64,000 nucleotides of DNA from Nitrospira sp. GTDB lineage: Bacteria; Nitrospirota; Nitrospiria; Nitrospirales; Nitrospiraceae. Under the pieces are notes generated by a model. The model was given only the letters and a program-made list of their open reading frames with translations, did no database searches and was not told the DNA's origin. Where the stretch lies: assembly GCA_029194675.1 (NCBI GenBank), contig JARFXP010000007.1, positions 28,176 through 92,175 on the forward strand, given 5' to 3'. Shown here piece by piece: positions 27,350 through 37,263 of this stretch; the first letter of the stretch is position 1; each line of letters starts with the position of its first letter. The position numbers and the translations under genes are program-made.

Positions 27350-28159
27350 TCACGCGCGGCGCCCCTCGTGGTTCCAGGCCGCCTGTTCGCTCGCCGCCCT
27401 TCCGCGTGGACCTTGGAAGTATTCACGGATGACGGGGTCGTCCGATCGAGACAACTCCTGCATAGTGCCGATGCCTAACACCGTTCCACGACCGAGCACT
27501 GCCACACGATTGGCGATCCGCCACAATGAATCCAGGTCGTGTGTCACCATCACCACCGTCAGCCCTAAGAGACTCTTCAAGGAGAGGACGAGATCATCGA
27601 ATCCTGCGGCGATGATCGGATCGAGCCCGGCCGTCGGCTCGTCGAGAAACAACAACTCCGGGTCCATGACGATCGCTCGGGCGAGCGCGGCCCTTCTCCG
27701 CATCCCTCCGCTGAGTTCGTTGGGATATTTCACGGCACTGTCCGGCGGTAATCCCACCATCGCAATTTTGGCGGCGACGATGTCGCGGATCAATCCGGCA
27801 CTCAGCGTCGTATGCTCGCGCAAGGGCACGGCAACATTCTCCGCCAGGGTGAACGAACTGAACAGTGCGCCATGCTGGAACATCACACCGAACCGGCGAT
27901 GGATGGGATGAACATCACACGCTTCCAATTGCCGGCTGTCTATTCCGAACAGCCGGATTGTTCCCGCCGACGGTGTGATCAGGCCGATGATTTCCCGCAA
28001 CAACGTGGTCTTGCCGCACCCGTTGCCGCCCGCGATCGCGAAGATTTCGCCCCGACGAATAGACAAACTCACGTCCTCATGCACGACAGCCTGTCCAAAC
28101 TTCGTCGAGACGTGCCTCACGTCGATCACCGATGCTTCGATGCTCGTGGCAGAGGGCAT
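27350..28159 (-). CDS. mlaF: Mla-type ABC transporter ATP-binding protein
   Basis: A 269-residue ATPase. Walker A is GGNGCGKTT, the signature is LSGGMRRRAALAR, Walker B is LLFLDEPTAGLD and the switch is VTHD. It powers lipid movement through the MlaE permease encoded 85 bp upstream. Downstream is mlaD. The order E-F-D-lipoprotein matches Mla/Ttg2-type operons. Confidence 0.94.
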   Translation of the reverse strand: MPSATSIEASVIDVRHVSTKFGQAVVHEDVSLSIRRGEIFAIAGGNGCGKTTLLREIIGLITPSAGTIRLFGIDSRQLEACDVHPIHRRFGVMFQHGALFSSFTLAENVAVPLREHTTLSAGLIRDIVAAKIAMVGLPPDSAVKYPNELSGGMRRRAALARAIVMDPELLFLDEPTAGLDPIIAAGFDDLVLSLKSLLGLTVVMVTHDLDSLWRIANRVAVLGRGTVLGIGTMQELSRSDDPVIREYFQGPRGRAASEQAAWNHEGRRA

Positions 28160-28244
28160 CAGGGACTACCTTTTAACCGACCAGACCGCTGAATGAGGTT
28201 AAGGGTTTAGCTTCAGCCTGAACGTCAACCTTCATACTGCTCTT

Positions 28245-29393
28245 CTATAAATCCCACCAATTGAGCAGGATGCTGCAGATCGCGTCGAACACGATCACCC
28301 CAAAAATCCCCTGCACGACACTGATGGTGGTGTGTCGGCCGACATCGTCCACACCGCCTCGAATCTGGAATCCTTGATAACAGCCCACCAACGCGATGAT
28401 CGCCGCAAAGAACGGCGCCTTCCCCAAGCCGATCAGAAAATGCCGCACAGGAACGGCTTCCTCGAAGCGAGTGATAAACTCTACGAAACTCACGTTGAGC
28501 TCACCCAGGGCAATCAGCATGCCGCCGAACACGCCCACCACATCTGCGTACACTGTTAACAGAGGCAGAGCGATGACCAAGGCCAGCGCTCGAGGCAACA
28601 CGAGCAAATTCATGGGCGAGATGCCCAATGTCCGCACCGCATCCAATTCTTCCGTCACCTTCATGGTGCCGATCTCAGCCGCATAGGCGGATCCCGAACG
28701 ACCGGCGATGAGGATTGCTACGATCAACGGAGCGATTTCGCGCAACAGCGAGATGCCGACCAGATCCACGATAAAAATGTTCGTGCCGAACTTACGGAGC
28801 TGTTCCGCGCCCTGATAGGCGATCACGACACCGACCAGAAACGTCAGCAGGCCTGTGATCGGCAAGGCCCGCACGCCGTCCAGTTCCACGATCCGCAAGA
28901 GCGTCCGCCATCGAATGGAACGTGGCCGCATCAGCGCTCGACCGAACGCGATGGTGCTTTCTCCGACGAATGCGAGTGCGCGAATCGTGGCCGTGCGACG
29001 AGACCGCAGCGCGCCCGCCACGCGATCGATCCACCCCGACCGACGGACGGGGGCTCGACGCTCGAGTTGGGCCCATTGCGACTCCACCATCTCAAGCAAT
29101 TCGGCGAATTCAGGTTTCAACCCTTGGAGGGTGGTCTCCTGGCCCTTGCGTCGTACGCCGTCGATGCAGCGGTGCAGGATGAGCGCGCCGCCCGTATCCA
29201 TAGCGGTCACTTCGCCGGCATCGTAGAGGACGGTGGAGGTTTCAGGCCATCGGAGCGCTCGGCCTCCACGTTCCAATTGAGACAAGTGTGGAAGCGTCCA
29301 AGACCCTCGGCAATGGATCACATTATCTTTCACAGAGATGGTTGCCTCTTCCACCTGGTTCACTCCATCGGTCGCCTTGACTCTTCCCGCCAT
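28245..29393 (-). CDS. mlaE: MlaE-family permease with N-terminal STAS-like domain
   Basis: A 382-residue protein. Residues 15-110 form a STAS/MlaB-like domain (VLYDAGEVTAMDTGGALILHRCIDG), and residues about 140-382 are the MlaE permease. The permease contains FGTNIFIVDLVGISLLREIAPLIVAILIAGRSGSAYAAEIGTMKV-type core motifs and EELDAVRTLGISP. The fusion replaces a separate mlaB gene, none of which is seen. First gene of the lipid transport operon, 60 bp after ftsH ends. Confidence 0.93.
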   Translation of the reverse strand: MAGRVKATDGVNQVEEATISVKDNVIHCRGSWTLPHLSQLERGGRALRWPETSTVLYDAGEVTAMDTGGALILHRCIDGVRRKGQETTLQGLKPEFAELLEMVESQWAQLERRAPVRRSGWIDRVAGALRSRRTATIRALAFVGESTIAFGRALMRPRSIRWRTLLRIVELDGVRALPITGLLTFLVGVVIAYQGAEQLRKFGTNIFIVDLVGISLLREIAPLIVAILIAGRSGSAYAAEIGTMKVTEELDAVRTLGISPMNLLVLPRALALVIALPLLTVYADVVGVFGGMLIALGELNVSFVEFITRFEEAVPVRHFLIGLGKAPFFAAIIALVGCYQGFQIRGGVDDVGRHTTISVVQGIFGVIVFDAICSILLNWWDL

Positions 29394-29452
29394 TGAACAT
29401 TTCCTCGGTCACAATCCTCTCCGACGACCGCAAGGAAATCGTCATGCTCGAT

Positions 29453-31261
29453 TCAGGTCGCCTCCAGGATGGTTTTGAGCTCAGCCCCGGTAATCACTTC
29501 TCGTTCCAACAAGAGCTGTGCGCCTTGTTGGAGCGTAGTTTTCCTTTCCTCCAGCAATCGCCTCACTCGGCCGTACTGCTCGTCGATGATCCGTCTCACT
29601 TCGCAGTCTATTTCACGGGCGGTCTCTTCGGAATAATCGCCTTTTTCAGAGGCGACCGGAAGCTGAAGGAATTGAGGCTGTCGCTCCCGTTCCAACGTGA
29701 TGGTGCCGAGTTTTTCGCTCATTCCGTAGGCCTTCACCATGCTTTTTGCGATGTCTGTGGCCTTGACGAGGTCGTTCTGCGCCCCCGTGGAGGCTTCCCC
29801 GAAAATGGTTTCTTCGGCAATTCTTCCACCGAGCAGCACGGCGACTTTATTCTCCAATTCCGACTTCGTCATCAGAAACCGGTCTTCCGTCGGAAGTTGC
29901 AACGTGTAGCCGAGTGCCGCCACGCCGCGAGGAATGATGGAGATCTTTTGCACCTGATCGGAACCTGGTACGGAAAGAGCGACGAGTGCATGGCCCGTCT
30001 CATGGTAGGCCACCCGCTCCTTTTCCATCTTATTCAAGACACGATTTTTCTTTTCCAGGCCGGCGATGACTCGTTCGACCGCCTCGTGTAATTCAGAAAT
30101 ACCGACCTGATCCTTTCCCCGGCGTACCGCCAGCAACGCCGCCTCATTGATGATGTTGGCCAAATCGGCTCCGGAGAACCCGGGGGTCATCGCTGCGATG
30201 TTTTCGAGATCGGCGTCGGGACCAAGCGTCACCTGTTTGGCATGCACACGAAGAATGGCGAGGCGACCGATCTTGTCCGGACGGTCCACCACCACATGAC
30301 GATCGAACCGGCCGGCCCGAAGCAACGCAGGGTCAAGAATCTCGGGGCGATTGGTCGCCGCCATGAGAATGACCCCGATGCGAGGATCGAAGCCATCCAT
30401 CTCGACCAGCAACTGGTTGAGCGTTTGCTCGCGTTCCTCGTGCGCCATGGGCCCTGCGCCACGCGCTTTTCCCAAGGCATCCAACTCATCGATGAAAATG
30501 ATGCAGGGAGCTTTGCCCTTCGCTTGCTCGAACAGATCACGAACCCGTGCCGCGCCGACGCCTACGAACATCTCGACGAACTCGGAGCCGCTGATGCTGA
30601 AGAACGTCACGCCGGCTTCACCGGCCACGGCGCGGGCCAGCAAGGTCTTCCCGGTGCCCGGTGGGCCGACCAGCAGGATTCCCTTGGGAATCTTTCCCCC
30701 CAGCTTGGTGAATTTTTCCGGTGTCTTCAGGAACTCAATGACTTCCCGCAGTTCCTCTTTGGCCTCATCGACTCCGGCGACATCCGCGAAGGTCACCTTG
30801 ATATCCTTCTCCATGTAGATTTTGGCTTTAGATTGACCGACTTGCATAAAGCCACCCTGAGCCTGTCCCAATCGACGAAAGATGAAGAACCAGATACCGC
30901 CGAAGAGGGCAACCGGGATGACCCATGACAGGAGATCGCGCCAAAACGTGGATTCAATGACACCGGTAAAAGTCACTCCATGTCGGTTGAGCTCACGGAC
31001 GAGATCCGGGTCCTCGACCCGCACGGTCGCAAAGGCTTGTTGCTCCTTGGATTCACCCTCGGGCTTCAACTTTCCAGTCAACACTTGACTGGTCACGGAG
31101 ACTTCCGCCACCTTCCCGGCCTCCACCAACCTCTTGAATTCACTGTACGGAAGTTCTTCGATCTTATTCAGGGCGTGAATAAAATCGTGCACGATCACGA
31201 CCGCCATGATGGCGAGAAGGACGTACCAGATGGAAAATGAGACTTTCTTATTCATCGGCAT
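29453..31261 (-). CDS. ftsH: ATP-dependent zinc metalloprotease FtsH
   Basis: A 602-residue membrane-anchored AAA+ protease. Two N-terminal helices flank a periplasmic domain. The AAA module has GPPGTGKT (Walker A), [12 protein letters not shown] (Walker B) and the second region of homology ([20 protein letters not shown]). The zinc site is HETGHALVA. It degrades misfolded membrane proteins and some regulators. Length is near the usual 610-640; the C-terminus lacks the long tail. It is separated from the Mla operon by 60 bp. Confidence 0.96.
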   Translation of the reverse strand: MPMNKKVSFSIWYVLLAIMAVVIVHDFIHALNKIEELPYSEFKRLVEAGKVAEVSVTSQVLTGKLKPEGESKEQQAFATVRVEDPDLVRELNRHGVTFTGVIESTFWRDLLSWVIPVALFGGIWFFIFRRLGQAQGGFMQVGQSKAKIYMEKDIKVTFADVAGVDEAKEELREVIEFLKTPEKFTKLGGKIPKGILLVGPPGTGKTLLARAVAGEAGVTFFSISGSEFVEMFVGVGAARVRDLFEQAKGKAPCIIFIDELDALGKARGAGPMAHEEREQTLNQLLVEMDGFDPRIGVILMAATNRPEILDPALLRAGRFDRHVVVDRPDKIGRLAILRVHAKQVTLGPDADLENIAAMTPGFSGADLANIINEAALLAVRRGKDQVGISELHEAVERVIAGLEKKNRVLNKMEKERVAYHETGHALVALSVPGSDQVQKISIIPRGVAALGYTLQLPTEDRFLMTKSELENKVAVLLGGRIAEETIFGEASTGAQNDLVKATDIAKSMVKAYGMSEKLGTITLERERQPQFLQLPVASEKGDYSEETAREIDCEVRRIIDEQYGRVRRLLEERKTTLQQGAQLLLEREVITGAELKTILEAT

Positions 31262-31342
31262 TGCTCCCCCACGAAGCTGAAGAGGGTTCGTCTCGACGCA
31301 GGTAGGTTGAACCTTGACTGATTCCCGGGTCTACCCACAGTT

Positions 31343-32323
31343 TCAAAACATGAAATAGGCGCCGACTCCAAACGATTCGGTCTTCTGCGAATAGAAGAAT
31401 TGCCCATAGGGATTATATCCATAATAGTAGTTGAAGAGAATCCGAAACCGCCTAAAGGAAACGAGCTGAGACATATCGAAGCCCATCAACAGATTGGTGT
31501 TGATAAACCAATCCTGCGCCTCGACGGACTTAAAGTCCGCCGTCAGGACCGGCGTAAAGAGGATCGGATTCGTGAGCAGACCAAAGGCATAGGATCGAGC
31601 CCATGCGGTTGGTGACCGCGCTTCGAACCCCCAGTGTATTGTACCGCGATCGAGCGTGGAGGGTTGGCGGTTGATCTTCACCGCTCCTCCCCCATACAGG
31701 CGCACCCATTTCTGGAAATCATAGGACACAATCAGGTCGACCTCTTCAAATTGAAGACCAATCGACTTAAAGCCTGGGTGGGCTCCAAGGAACTCATCCC
31801 CCACATGACTGCTCTGGTGATAAAAGCGTAGGCGCGCAGACCAGTTTCCCTGACGCCAGGTCAGCGGGATGCCGGCATTGAAATCGACGTTCATGAGTTC
31901 GGCATTCGACGTATCCAAGTCAAACTGCGCGAATACCCCGGTGAGGACACTGATCTGCCATCCGTTACATCCCTTGCGCCTGGTATAAACCCCAAAATTC
32001 CCTCCAATACCGACCGATCCGATGTTCGCAGAGGTCCCTTCGTTGAGTGATTGCGTGGATTGCCAGAGGGCAAAGGACTGAGGCTGCTGCGGGTCGGCCA
32101 AGAGGGGACGAAAGAGGTCGTCTGCCGGAAGCACTTCGCTCCTCGCGTCGTCAACGGATTGCTCCGGACCTTGCTGATACCGGCAATCCAGCAACTCCCT
32201 TGGCCTCGTGTCATCCGGTTTCCTCTCATTCGACTCGTCCGCATAGGCTGGTCCTGCCAGCAACAAACCGATGGCGAGCAATCGGATAATCCACCGATCG
32301 CAAGAGAGCCGCGTCCGGCCCAT
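31343..32323 (-). CDS. DUF1207-family exported protein
   Basis: A 326-residue protein with a signal peptide (IIRLLAIGLLLAGPAYA). FRPLLADPQQPQSFALWQ, then FYHQSSHVGDEFLG and FEEVDLIVSYDF are typical of DUF1207. The strand-rich C-terminus ends in Phe (GVGAYFMF), which suggests an outer-membrane barrel (inference). ATG 32323 follows a purine-rich ribosome site; an in-frame ATG further up would give a non-signal N-terminus. Confidence 0.8.
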   Translation of the reverse strand: MGRTRLSCDRWIIRLLAIGLLLAGPAYADESNERKPDDTRPRELLDCRYQQGPEQSVDDARSEVLPADDLFRPLLADPQQPQSFALWQSTQSLNEGTSANIGSVGIGGNFGVYTRRKGCNGWQISVLTGVFAQFDLDTSNAELMNVDFNAGIPLTWRQGNWSARLRFYHQSSHVGDEFLGAHPGFKSIGLQFEEVDLIVSYDFQKWVRLYGGGAVKINRQPSTLDRGTIHWGFEARSPTAWARSYAFGLLTNPILFTPVLTADFKSVEAQDWFINTNLLMGFDMSQLVSFRRFRILFNYYYGYNPYGQFFYSQKTESFGVGAYFMF

Positions 32324-32617
32324 CCTTCTTCTCCCACTCCGGCGCTCGTGCATGGCGCAAGCTGGACGCCGTTCACTCCGTCTCTTCGATAGCACATTTC
32401 TGATGGGGAATTCACATGTTTTGTCGTGCATCGCAGCCGGTCGGCGGAGACTTCGCCGAAGAGTATCCCCCTATGCCAAGACTTCGGAGGACACCCGCTG
32501 CGCATATCTCCCCGGCTTCGCAACCGTGACCTCTTACATAGGCGGGTGATGGGTACACTCGCGGACAAAGGAGTTGATCGATGTAGGAGTGGGGCACTAA
32601 CGATTCACGCAGGACTG

Positions 32618-33035
32618 TTACAAATCATAACGGCCGGCTGCTTCGGGCTGATAGAGAACTTCTTCGATCCGCACCTTGCGTGTCCCGGCCGGCACAAGCC
32701 AGTCCACCGTGTCACCCACCCTGTAGCCGAGGATGGCGGTGCCGATGGGAGCAAGAATCGAGATTCGATTCTTCTCAATATCCGCATCGGACGGGAACAC
32801 AAGGGTATAATTTTTCGCCTCGCCCGTCTCCATATCCTTGAGGCGAACTTGAGAATTCATCGTGACCACGTTATCAGGAATCGCGGTGGGCTCCACGATA
32901 TGGGCCCGGTCCAGCTCATTCTGTAAACTCTCCAGATATTCCCGGTCCCGCTCCTTGAAACTGATCCCTACCTCCAGCAGTTCTCTTGAGGCGAATCAGA
33001 TCGAATTTGGTGATGTAAATGTCCCGAGATTCCAT
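32618..33035 (-). pseudogene. rnk: Rnk/GreA-type regulator split by a one-base insertion
   Basis: The start MESRDIYITKFDLIRLK (ATG 33035, AGGAG upstream) and the body ELLEVGISFKERDREYLE ... HIVEPTAIPDNVVTMNSQVRL are in different frames. The switch is near 32991, where AAGAGAACTG replaces the expected AAGGAACTG. The C-terminal GreA/GreB-like domain (ILAPIGTAILGYRVGDTVDWLVPAG) is intact. Rnk binds RNA polymerase in other bacteria. The body has an internal ATG and could still be made as a 92-residue fragment. It could also be a sequencing error. Confidence 0.75.
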
Positions 33036-33196
33036 GTCCCTGCTCCTTGTGTTTATGAGGCCAGCCTCCCGGAACCACAGGGCGAAAGTCCGGCAAAACT
33101 TCGGCGTCTTCTCGGAAGAGCAGCCGCGATCATGCACCGTCTCTTGCCGCGGTTGCTCCGTCATCGATCGGGAAACCCCGTTGCTGTACTCCTTTG

Positions 33197-34150
33197 TTAT
33201 GGCTCTGCCACCGACAGCGGCATCATGCGGCTGTGGTTAGCGGTGAACTTCGGGCTTCGGACCGTGAGCACGGGACAGGGAGCCTGCCGAAGCACGGATT
33301 CAGCCACGCTGCCGTACCGCAAACGCGTCAACCCACGCCGTCCGTGGGTGCCCATGACGATCAAATCGCAACTCTGCCCACGAGCATAGGTCACGATCGA
33401 CTCCGATGGAATCCCCCCGAGCACAACCGACCCTGCCGCCAGACCACGCCCCCTCACCACCTGCGCAAGACCGTCAAGTTGGATCTCCCAGTGCGTCCGC
33501 TTCTGGACCTCCTGCTCGATCCGGCCCAACCCCAATTCCAGGTCGAAGTAGATCGGTTCCAACACATGGACGATCGTGAGTCTGGCTCCAAAGCGCTCGA
33601 CCACCTGAATCGCATACTCCAACGCATCGAGGGACGGACTCGAGAAGTCGACCGGCACCAGCACATGCCGGATGCATGGCGGTACGTCCACATCCTTTTC
33701 GCCATGAATAGGGGCGACCCGAACCGTCAGCGTCGGACAAGGAGCCTGCTTGATGACGCGCTCAGCCGTGCTGCCCAGCATGATATGGTCCAGTCCGGTC
33801 CTCCCATGGGTGCCGACGACGACAAGGTCGGCACGTTGTTCGAGCGCAGTCTGCCCGATCTGCTCGCTGGGAATGCCTTCGCGCAGATGCCAATCCACGT
33901 TCAGCCCTTCCTGTTTCACGCGAGCCGCCAGATCACCCAAGAGCCGCTCCGCCTCCTTCCGTCGCTCCTCCAGCAGCGGATCAAGGAACGGCGCGTCGAA
34001 CTCCAACCTCCGCGACTCCTCGACCACGTAGAGTACGTCCACATGAGCAGACCAGGCGCGGGCGACACACATGCCGTATTCAACGGCACGCCTCGCACAG
34101 GCGGAGAAATCCGTGGCGACGAGGATCCGATTAATCAACAGGTCGTTCAT
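33197..34150 (-). CDS. tandem universal stress protein
   Basis: A 317-residue protein made of two UspA domains. Domain 1 starts INRILVATDFS and ends VVVGTHGRTGLDHIMLGSTAERVIKQAPCPTLTVR. Domain 2 starts IRHVLVPVDFS and ends LIVMGTHGRRGLTRLRYGSVAESVLRQAPCPVLTVR. Both have the G-x2-G-x9-G-S/T ATP-binding motif. ATG 34150 has AAAGGAG upstream. A remnant of another Usp gene precedes it with ATGA overlap. Confidence 0.93.
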   Translation of the reverse strand: MNDLLINRILVATDFSACARRAVEYGMCVARAWSAHVDVLYVVEESRRLEFDAPFLDPLLEERRKEAERLLGDLAARVKQEGLNVDWHLREGIPSEQIGQTALEQRADLVVVGTHGRTGLDHIMLGSTAERVIKQAPCPTLTVRVAPIHGEKDVDVPPCIRHVLVPVDFSSPSLDALEYAIQVVERFGARLTIVHVLEPIYFDLELGLGRIEQEVQKRTHWEIQLDGLAQVVRGRGLAAGSVVLGGIPSESIVTYARGQSCDLIVMGTHGRRGLTRLRYGSVAESVLRQAPCPVLTVRSPKFTANHSRMMPLSVAEP

Positions 34151-34281
34151 GCAGACTCCTTTGTTTGCGCGCCGTCCACCGTTCCTCGGCGTCCGAGAAC
34201 CAGCGGAATGATCAGTACCGAACAACCGGCGGTCCGCATGACATGCTCCACCGTGCCGCTAAAAAATATGTCATAGTTGAG
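34147..34281 (-). pseudogene. C-terminal remnant of a universal stress protein
   Basis: A 44-codon open stretch, bounded upstream by a TGA, encodes FSGTVEHVMRTAGCSVLIIPLV. This matches the last strand of Usp domains (GS-x-E-x-V-x-R-x-A-x-C-P-V-L). Its stop overlaps the start of the intact Usp gene (ATGA). No start codon or N-terminal half is seen, so the rest was deleted or has diverged. Confidence 0.5.
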
Positions 34282-34477
34282 TCAATATTTTCCGACGCTC
34301 AGCACAAATCGTCCACAGGGAGATACAGCGTCGTCTTCAACAAGACAAATGCCGCGCCATGAGTCGCCTGCCTGAGCCGGACATGCATCTTCATCCGCTC
34401 GACCAGGGCAGCGCGAAGTCATGGTGATGGCCGACGGTTGCCATCGGCAGTATACAAACTTCTGGGCGAGAGGCACC

Positions 34478-35470
34478 ATGCCTCAATTCATATTCAAGCT
34501 CTTTCTTAGCTTGATCATCGCATGTCTCTGCCCTCCGGAGGCAGTGTGGGGCGAAAACCCAGAGCATTGCCGACCAGAGCCTGCCGGTCCCTGGTTCACC
34601 GGTACGCTGCTCTCGACCAGAGGCCTGACTCTCGATCGGGGGCACGCGGTTGTTCAACCGTACTTCTATTTCACACAATATGGTGGCTTGTATAATGACA
34701 ATTGGCGCCTCCAATCAGCGACGGTTTCGGACACGATCGTCCAACAAACCTACCTCATCTATGGCTTAACGAGCCGGATAGATGTGGAGATCGCCCCGCA
34801 GTGGCTCAAGAATTCCGCAGAAGGCGAGTCCATCTCCGGGTTCGGTGATTTGCCGATTCAACTCGGCTTTCAAGCGCTGAGAAGCGGTTCCGATACATGG
34901 CTTCCCAATGTCCGGATCTGGGTCCAGGAAATATTTCCGACCGGACGCTACAACAATCTCCGTCCGTCCATACAAGGTCTGGGCGGAACCGGAGGCGGCT
35001 CTTTTGCGACGACGCTGGGCATCGGAGTGCAGAAAGCGATACGGTTGGGAGGAGAGCATTGGTTCAGATACCGTGTGAATGCGACGTACGGTTTCTTCTC
35101 GCCTGTCACTGTACAGGGATTCAATGCCTACGGCGGGGGATTCGGCACGGAGGGCCGTGTTGATCCTGGATCGGTAACGACTCTCATTGTCGCGGGAGAA
35201 TATAGCCTCACGCAACATTTGGATCTCGCGCTCGATATCGGGTTTCAGACGGTCAATGGGACAGAGTTTTCCGGAACAACGGGGGTCGGAGTAAACGGTG
35301 AACCGGCGGCGGTTGGAAGGGGATCCGGTAATTTGCTCACAGTTGCTCCGGCTGTGGAATACAACTTCAATCAACACGTCGGCCTGATTGCCGGTCCATG
35401 GTTCAGCCTTAGGGGCAAGAACACCACAGAATTCTTCGGCGTTGTAGCGGCTCTCTTCCTGTACATGTAA
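34478..35470 (+). CDS. predicted outer-membrane beta-barrel protein
   Basis: A 330-residue exported protein with a signal peptide ending near VWGENP. Alternating strands follow, such as VVQPYFYFTQYGG, GLTSRIDVEIAPQW, GFGDLPIQLGFQAL, VRIWVQEIFPTGRY and a final aromatic strand. These resemble the phenol-degradation MetA-type and related transporter barrels. Substrate is unknown. ATG 34478 follows GAGAGG. It stands alone on the plus strand. Confidence 0.7.
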   Translation: MPQFIFKLFLSLIIACLCPPEAVWGENPEHCRPEPAGPWFTGTLLSTRGLTLDRGHAVVQPYFYFTQYGGLYNDNWRLQSATVSDTIVQQTYLIYGLTSRIDVEIAPQWLKNSAEGESISGFGDLPIQLGFQALRSGSDTWLPNVRIWVQEIFPTGRYNNLRPSIQGLGGTGGGSFATTLGIGVQKAIRLGGEHWFRYRVNATYGFFSPVTVQGFNAYGGGFGTEGRVDPGSVTTLIVAGEYSLTQHLDLALDIGFQTVNGTEFSGTTGVGVNGEPAAVGRGSGNLLTVAPAVEYNFNQHVGLIAGPWFSLRGKNTTEFFGVVAALFLYM

Positions 35471-35590
35471 CCCCTTGCCTGCACAATAGTCATGGCAACG
35501 ACAGATTCCGCAGTTGAACGGATGCGATCAGGAGCGAACGATCCGAACCTCTCGAAAGATGGGGAAATGAGGCGGTCTCACGGAGGTATG

Positions 35591-35664
35591 GTCATGCCCG
35601 CCGAGGCGGGCATCCAGTCGTTCCGGATTTCCCTGGATTCCCGCATGCAACATGCGGGAATGAC
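35591..35664. repeat. double-hairpin intergenic repeat
   Basis: It starts GTCATGCCCGC and ends GCGGGAATGAC as inverted copies. Inside are two hairpins: ATGCCCGC-CGAG-GCGGGCAT (35594-35613) and ATTCCCGCATG-CAA-CATGCGGGAAT (35637-35661). This GTCATxCCCGC pattern is a common dispersed bacterial repeat. It lies between convergent genes and could end transcription both ways. Confidence 0.7.
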
Positions 35665-35726
35665 GAGAAGGAAAGAAAGTGATCAACTGCGGAATCCGGG
35701 CTCAATCATTCGACGCCCCCTAGACA

Positions 35727-36071
35727 TCACGGACCTCTCCGTATCAATGCGTTGTGTCGCCGGGCCAAATCGCGAGCTTCATGGCTGGCTTTCAGATAGT
35801 CTTCCGCCATGGCGCGGAGATTGGTGATATGCATCTGCACAGTCGCAGGGTCGCCGCCATACTCTTGCGGAAACTTTTCGTAATATTCTGCAACAAACTC
35901 CCATCGATCCGCTTTTGCTTTGAGCGTCTTCGCCTCTTCGAGATAATACATCTCCAGCTTTCGGTGGTCGCCGGCCTTGATCAGAGCCTCAAGGTCGTCC
36001 GAGGCCAGGGCCGGCACGCTCATCAGGAAACTGAGAGCCAAGCATACGCAGGTCCATTTCCCTATCATCAT
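35727..36071 (-). CDS. small exported helical protein, unknown function
   Basis: A 114-residue protein with a signal peptide (MMIGKWTCVCLALSFLMSVPALA). The mature part is helical and charged (DDLEALIKAGDHRKLEMYYLEEAKTLKAKADRWEFVAEYYEKFP) and resembles soluble periplasmic helical proteins of unknown role. ATG 36071 has AGGAGG six bases upstream. The frame extends upstream into the decayed dehydrogenase but without coding character. Confidence 0.7.
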   Translation of the reverse strand: MMIGKWTCVCLALSFLMSVPALASDDLEALIKAGDHRKLEMYYLEEAKTLKAKADRWEFVAEYYEKFPQEYGGDPATVQMHITNLRAMAEDYLKASHEARDLARRHNALIRRGP

Positions 36072-36171
36072 CGTAGGCCTCCTGCTATGTTCCGAACAAT
36101 TCATCGCCTCCAGTATGAGACAGTCTGTCAATTCATCTGGCTCACAGGTCTTGCTTGTACCCTCCTTTCTG

Positions 36172-36790
36172 TCAAGCAAGAGCTTGATCGTGGCATCTCT
36201 CGGCCATACCACGGCACTTCATCGACCGAGTCACATAGCACCCCGACCGAGCCCTGGGCCAGGACCGCCACCAAACCGCCAAGCGGGGAGGAATATTCGC
36301 ATGCTCAGCCCCCATGAATCCAGTGGATATTTTGTAGGCGCAGTACCCTACTTGCTCATCGGTGAGACCCGTTGGAATCACTGCCAAATTCCCTTTCGCG
36401 CTCTTTAGATGGAACTATTCCGAGAGGTTTCCATCCTTGACGTTGGCAAACTTCCACCCGCCGAGCATCTCCTGACACTGCGATGTGTAGCCGCGCAGGC
36501 AATTCTCGCACTGATAACAGGGAGTAATGGCGTTGACCCCGACTCGGTCCCCCTCATGAAACCCCTTGACGGCGCTTCCCAGTTTGTAAAAGACCCCGAT
36601 GGCTTCATGGCCTAGTGTCGGGTTGGTCCCTTCTCAAATCGCCCCCGACGGTATGGACATCCGAGGTGCAGATGAGCGTGGCGGTGGTTTTGACGATCGC
36701 ATCATTCGGTCCGGGATCAGGGATCGGCTTCTCTATCATTCCCACCGAACCGAGTTTCCGCATCACAAATGCTTTCATTGTCCGGGTCAT
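36172..36790 (-). pseudogene. zinc-dependent alcohol dehydrogenase, decayed and truncated
   Basis: Pieces of one medium-chain dehydrogenase lie in different frames. MKAFVMRKLGSVGMIEKPIPDPGPNDAIVK starts near 36778. TLGHEAIGVFYKLGSAVKGFHEGDRV and CYQCENCLRGYTSQC follow in another frame after a frameshift and TGA near 36640. A TAG comes after the zinc lobe, and GLTDEQVGYC-STGFMGAEHANIP continues beyond. The catalytic half is then lost. About 200 of the usual 350 codons remain. Confidence 0.8.
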
Positions 36791-37263
36791 GGTCCCTTCC
36801 CTCCTTTCCTCCGATCCAAGTACGATCCTCCTACCTCCGCCGGGTGTTTGCGGTTACAGCTGCACTGAATCCGCAACCTTACCTGTCGGGACGAGGGAAT
36901 CTCTGGCCAAAGCTCACTGCCGATCCCAATCACCTCTTGAGAACCTTCTGAACACTTACCGGCAAGTACGGCACCTCCGCATCCTTCTCGCGAAAGCCGT
37001 TGTGTTAATCGAGGCTTGCGTATCTCTTTTTAATAAGCGAGTGTGGTCGCAACGATGGAGTTTCGCGACAGCGGACTGCGCGACGGTTGTCGCGGATCGC
37101 ACAGTCGGTTTTGTTTGATCCGGCTTTCTCTCGGCGACCGGCAAAAGAGACCGGGGACAGGTTTCCTTCGCTGTTGAAGTATCACGACCGTCAAAGATCT
37201 CTTACGTGCCACGTCCCCTCGACGACCGTAACGGCTGTAATAGCTTCCAAGGACTCAAAGGAC
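36791..37263. other. intergenic region without a convincing gene
   Basis: About 470 bp between the dehydrogenase remnant and the exporter operon end. Frames here carry no domain signal. One notable piece is GCGACA ... TGTCGC (about 37067-37093), built from the same hexamers as the inverted repeats at 42962 and 50983 but in the reverse order. A promoter for the former dehydrogenase must lie here. Confidence 0.4.
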
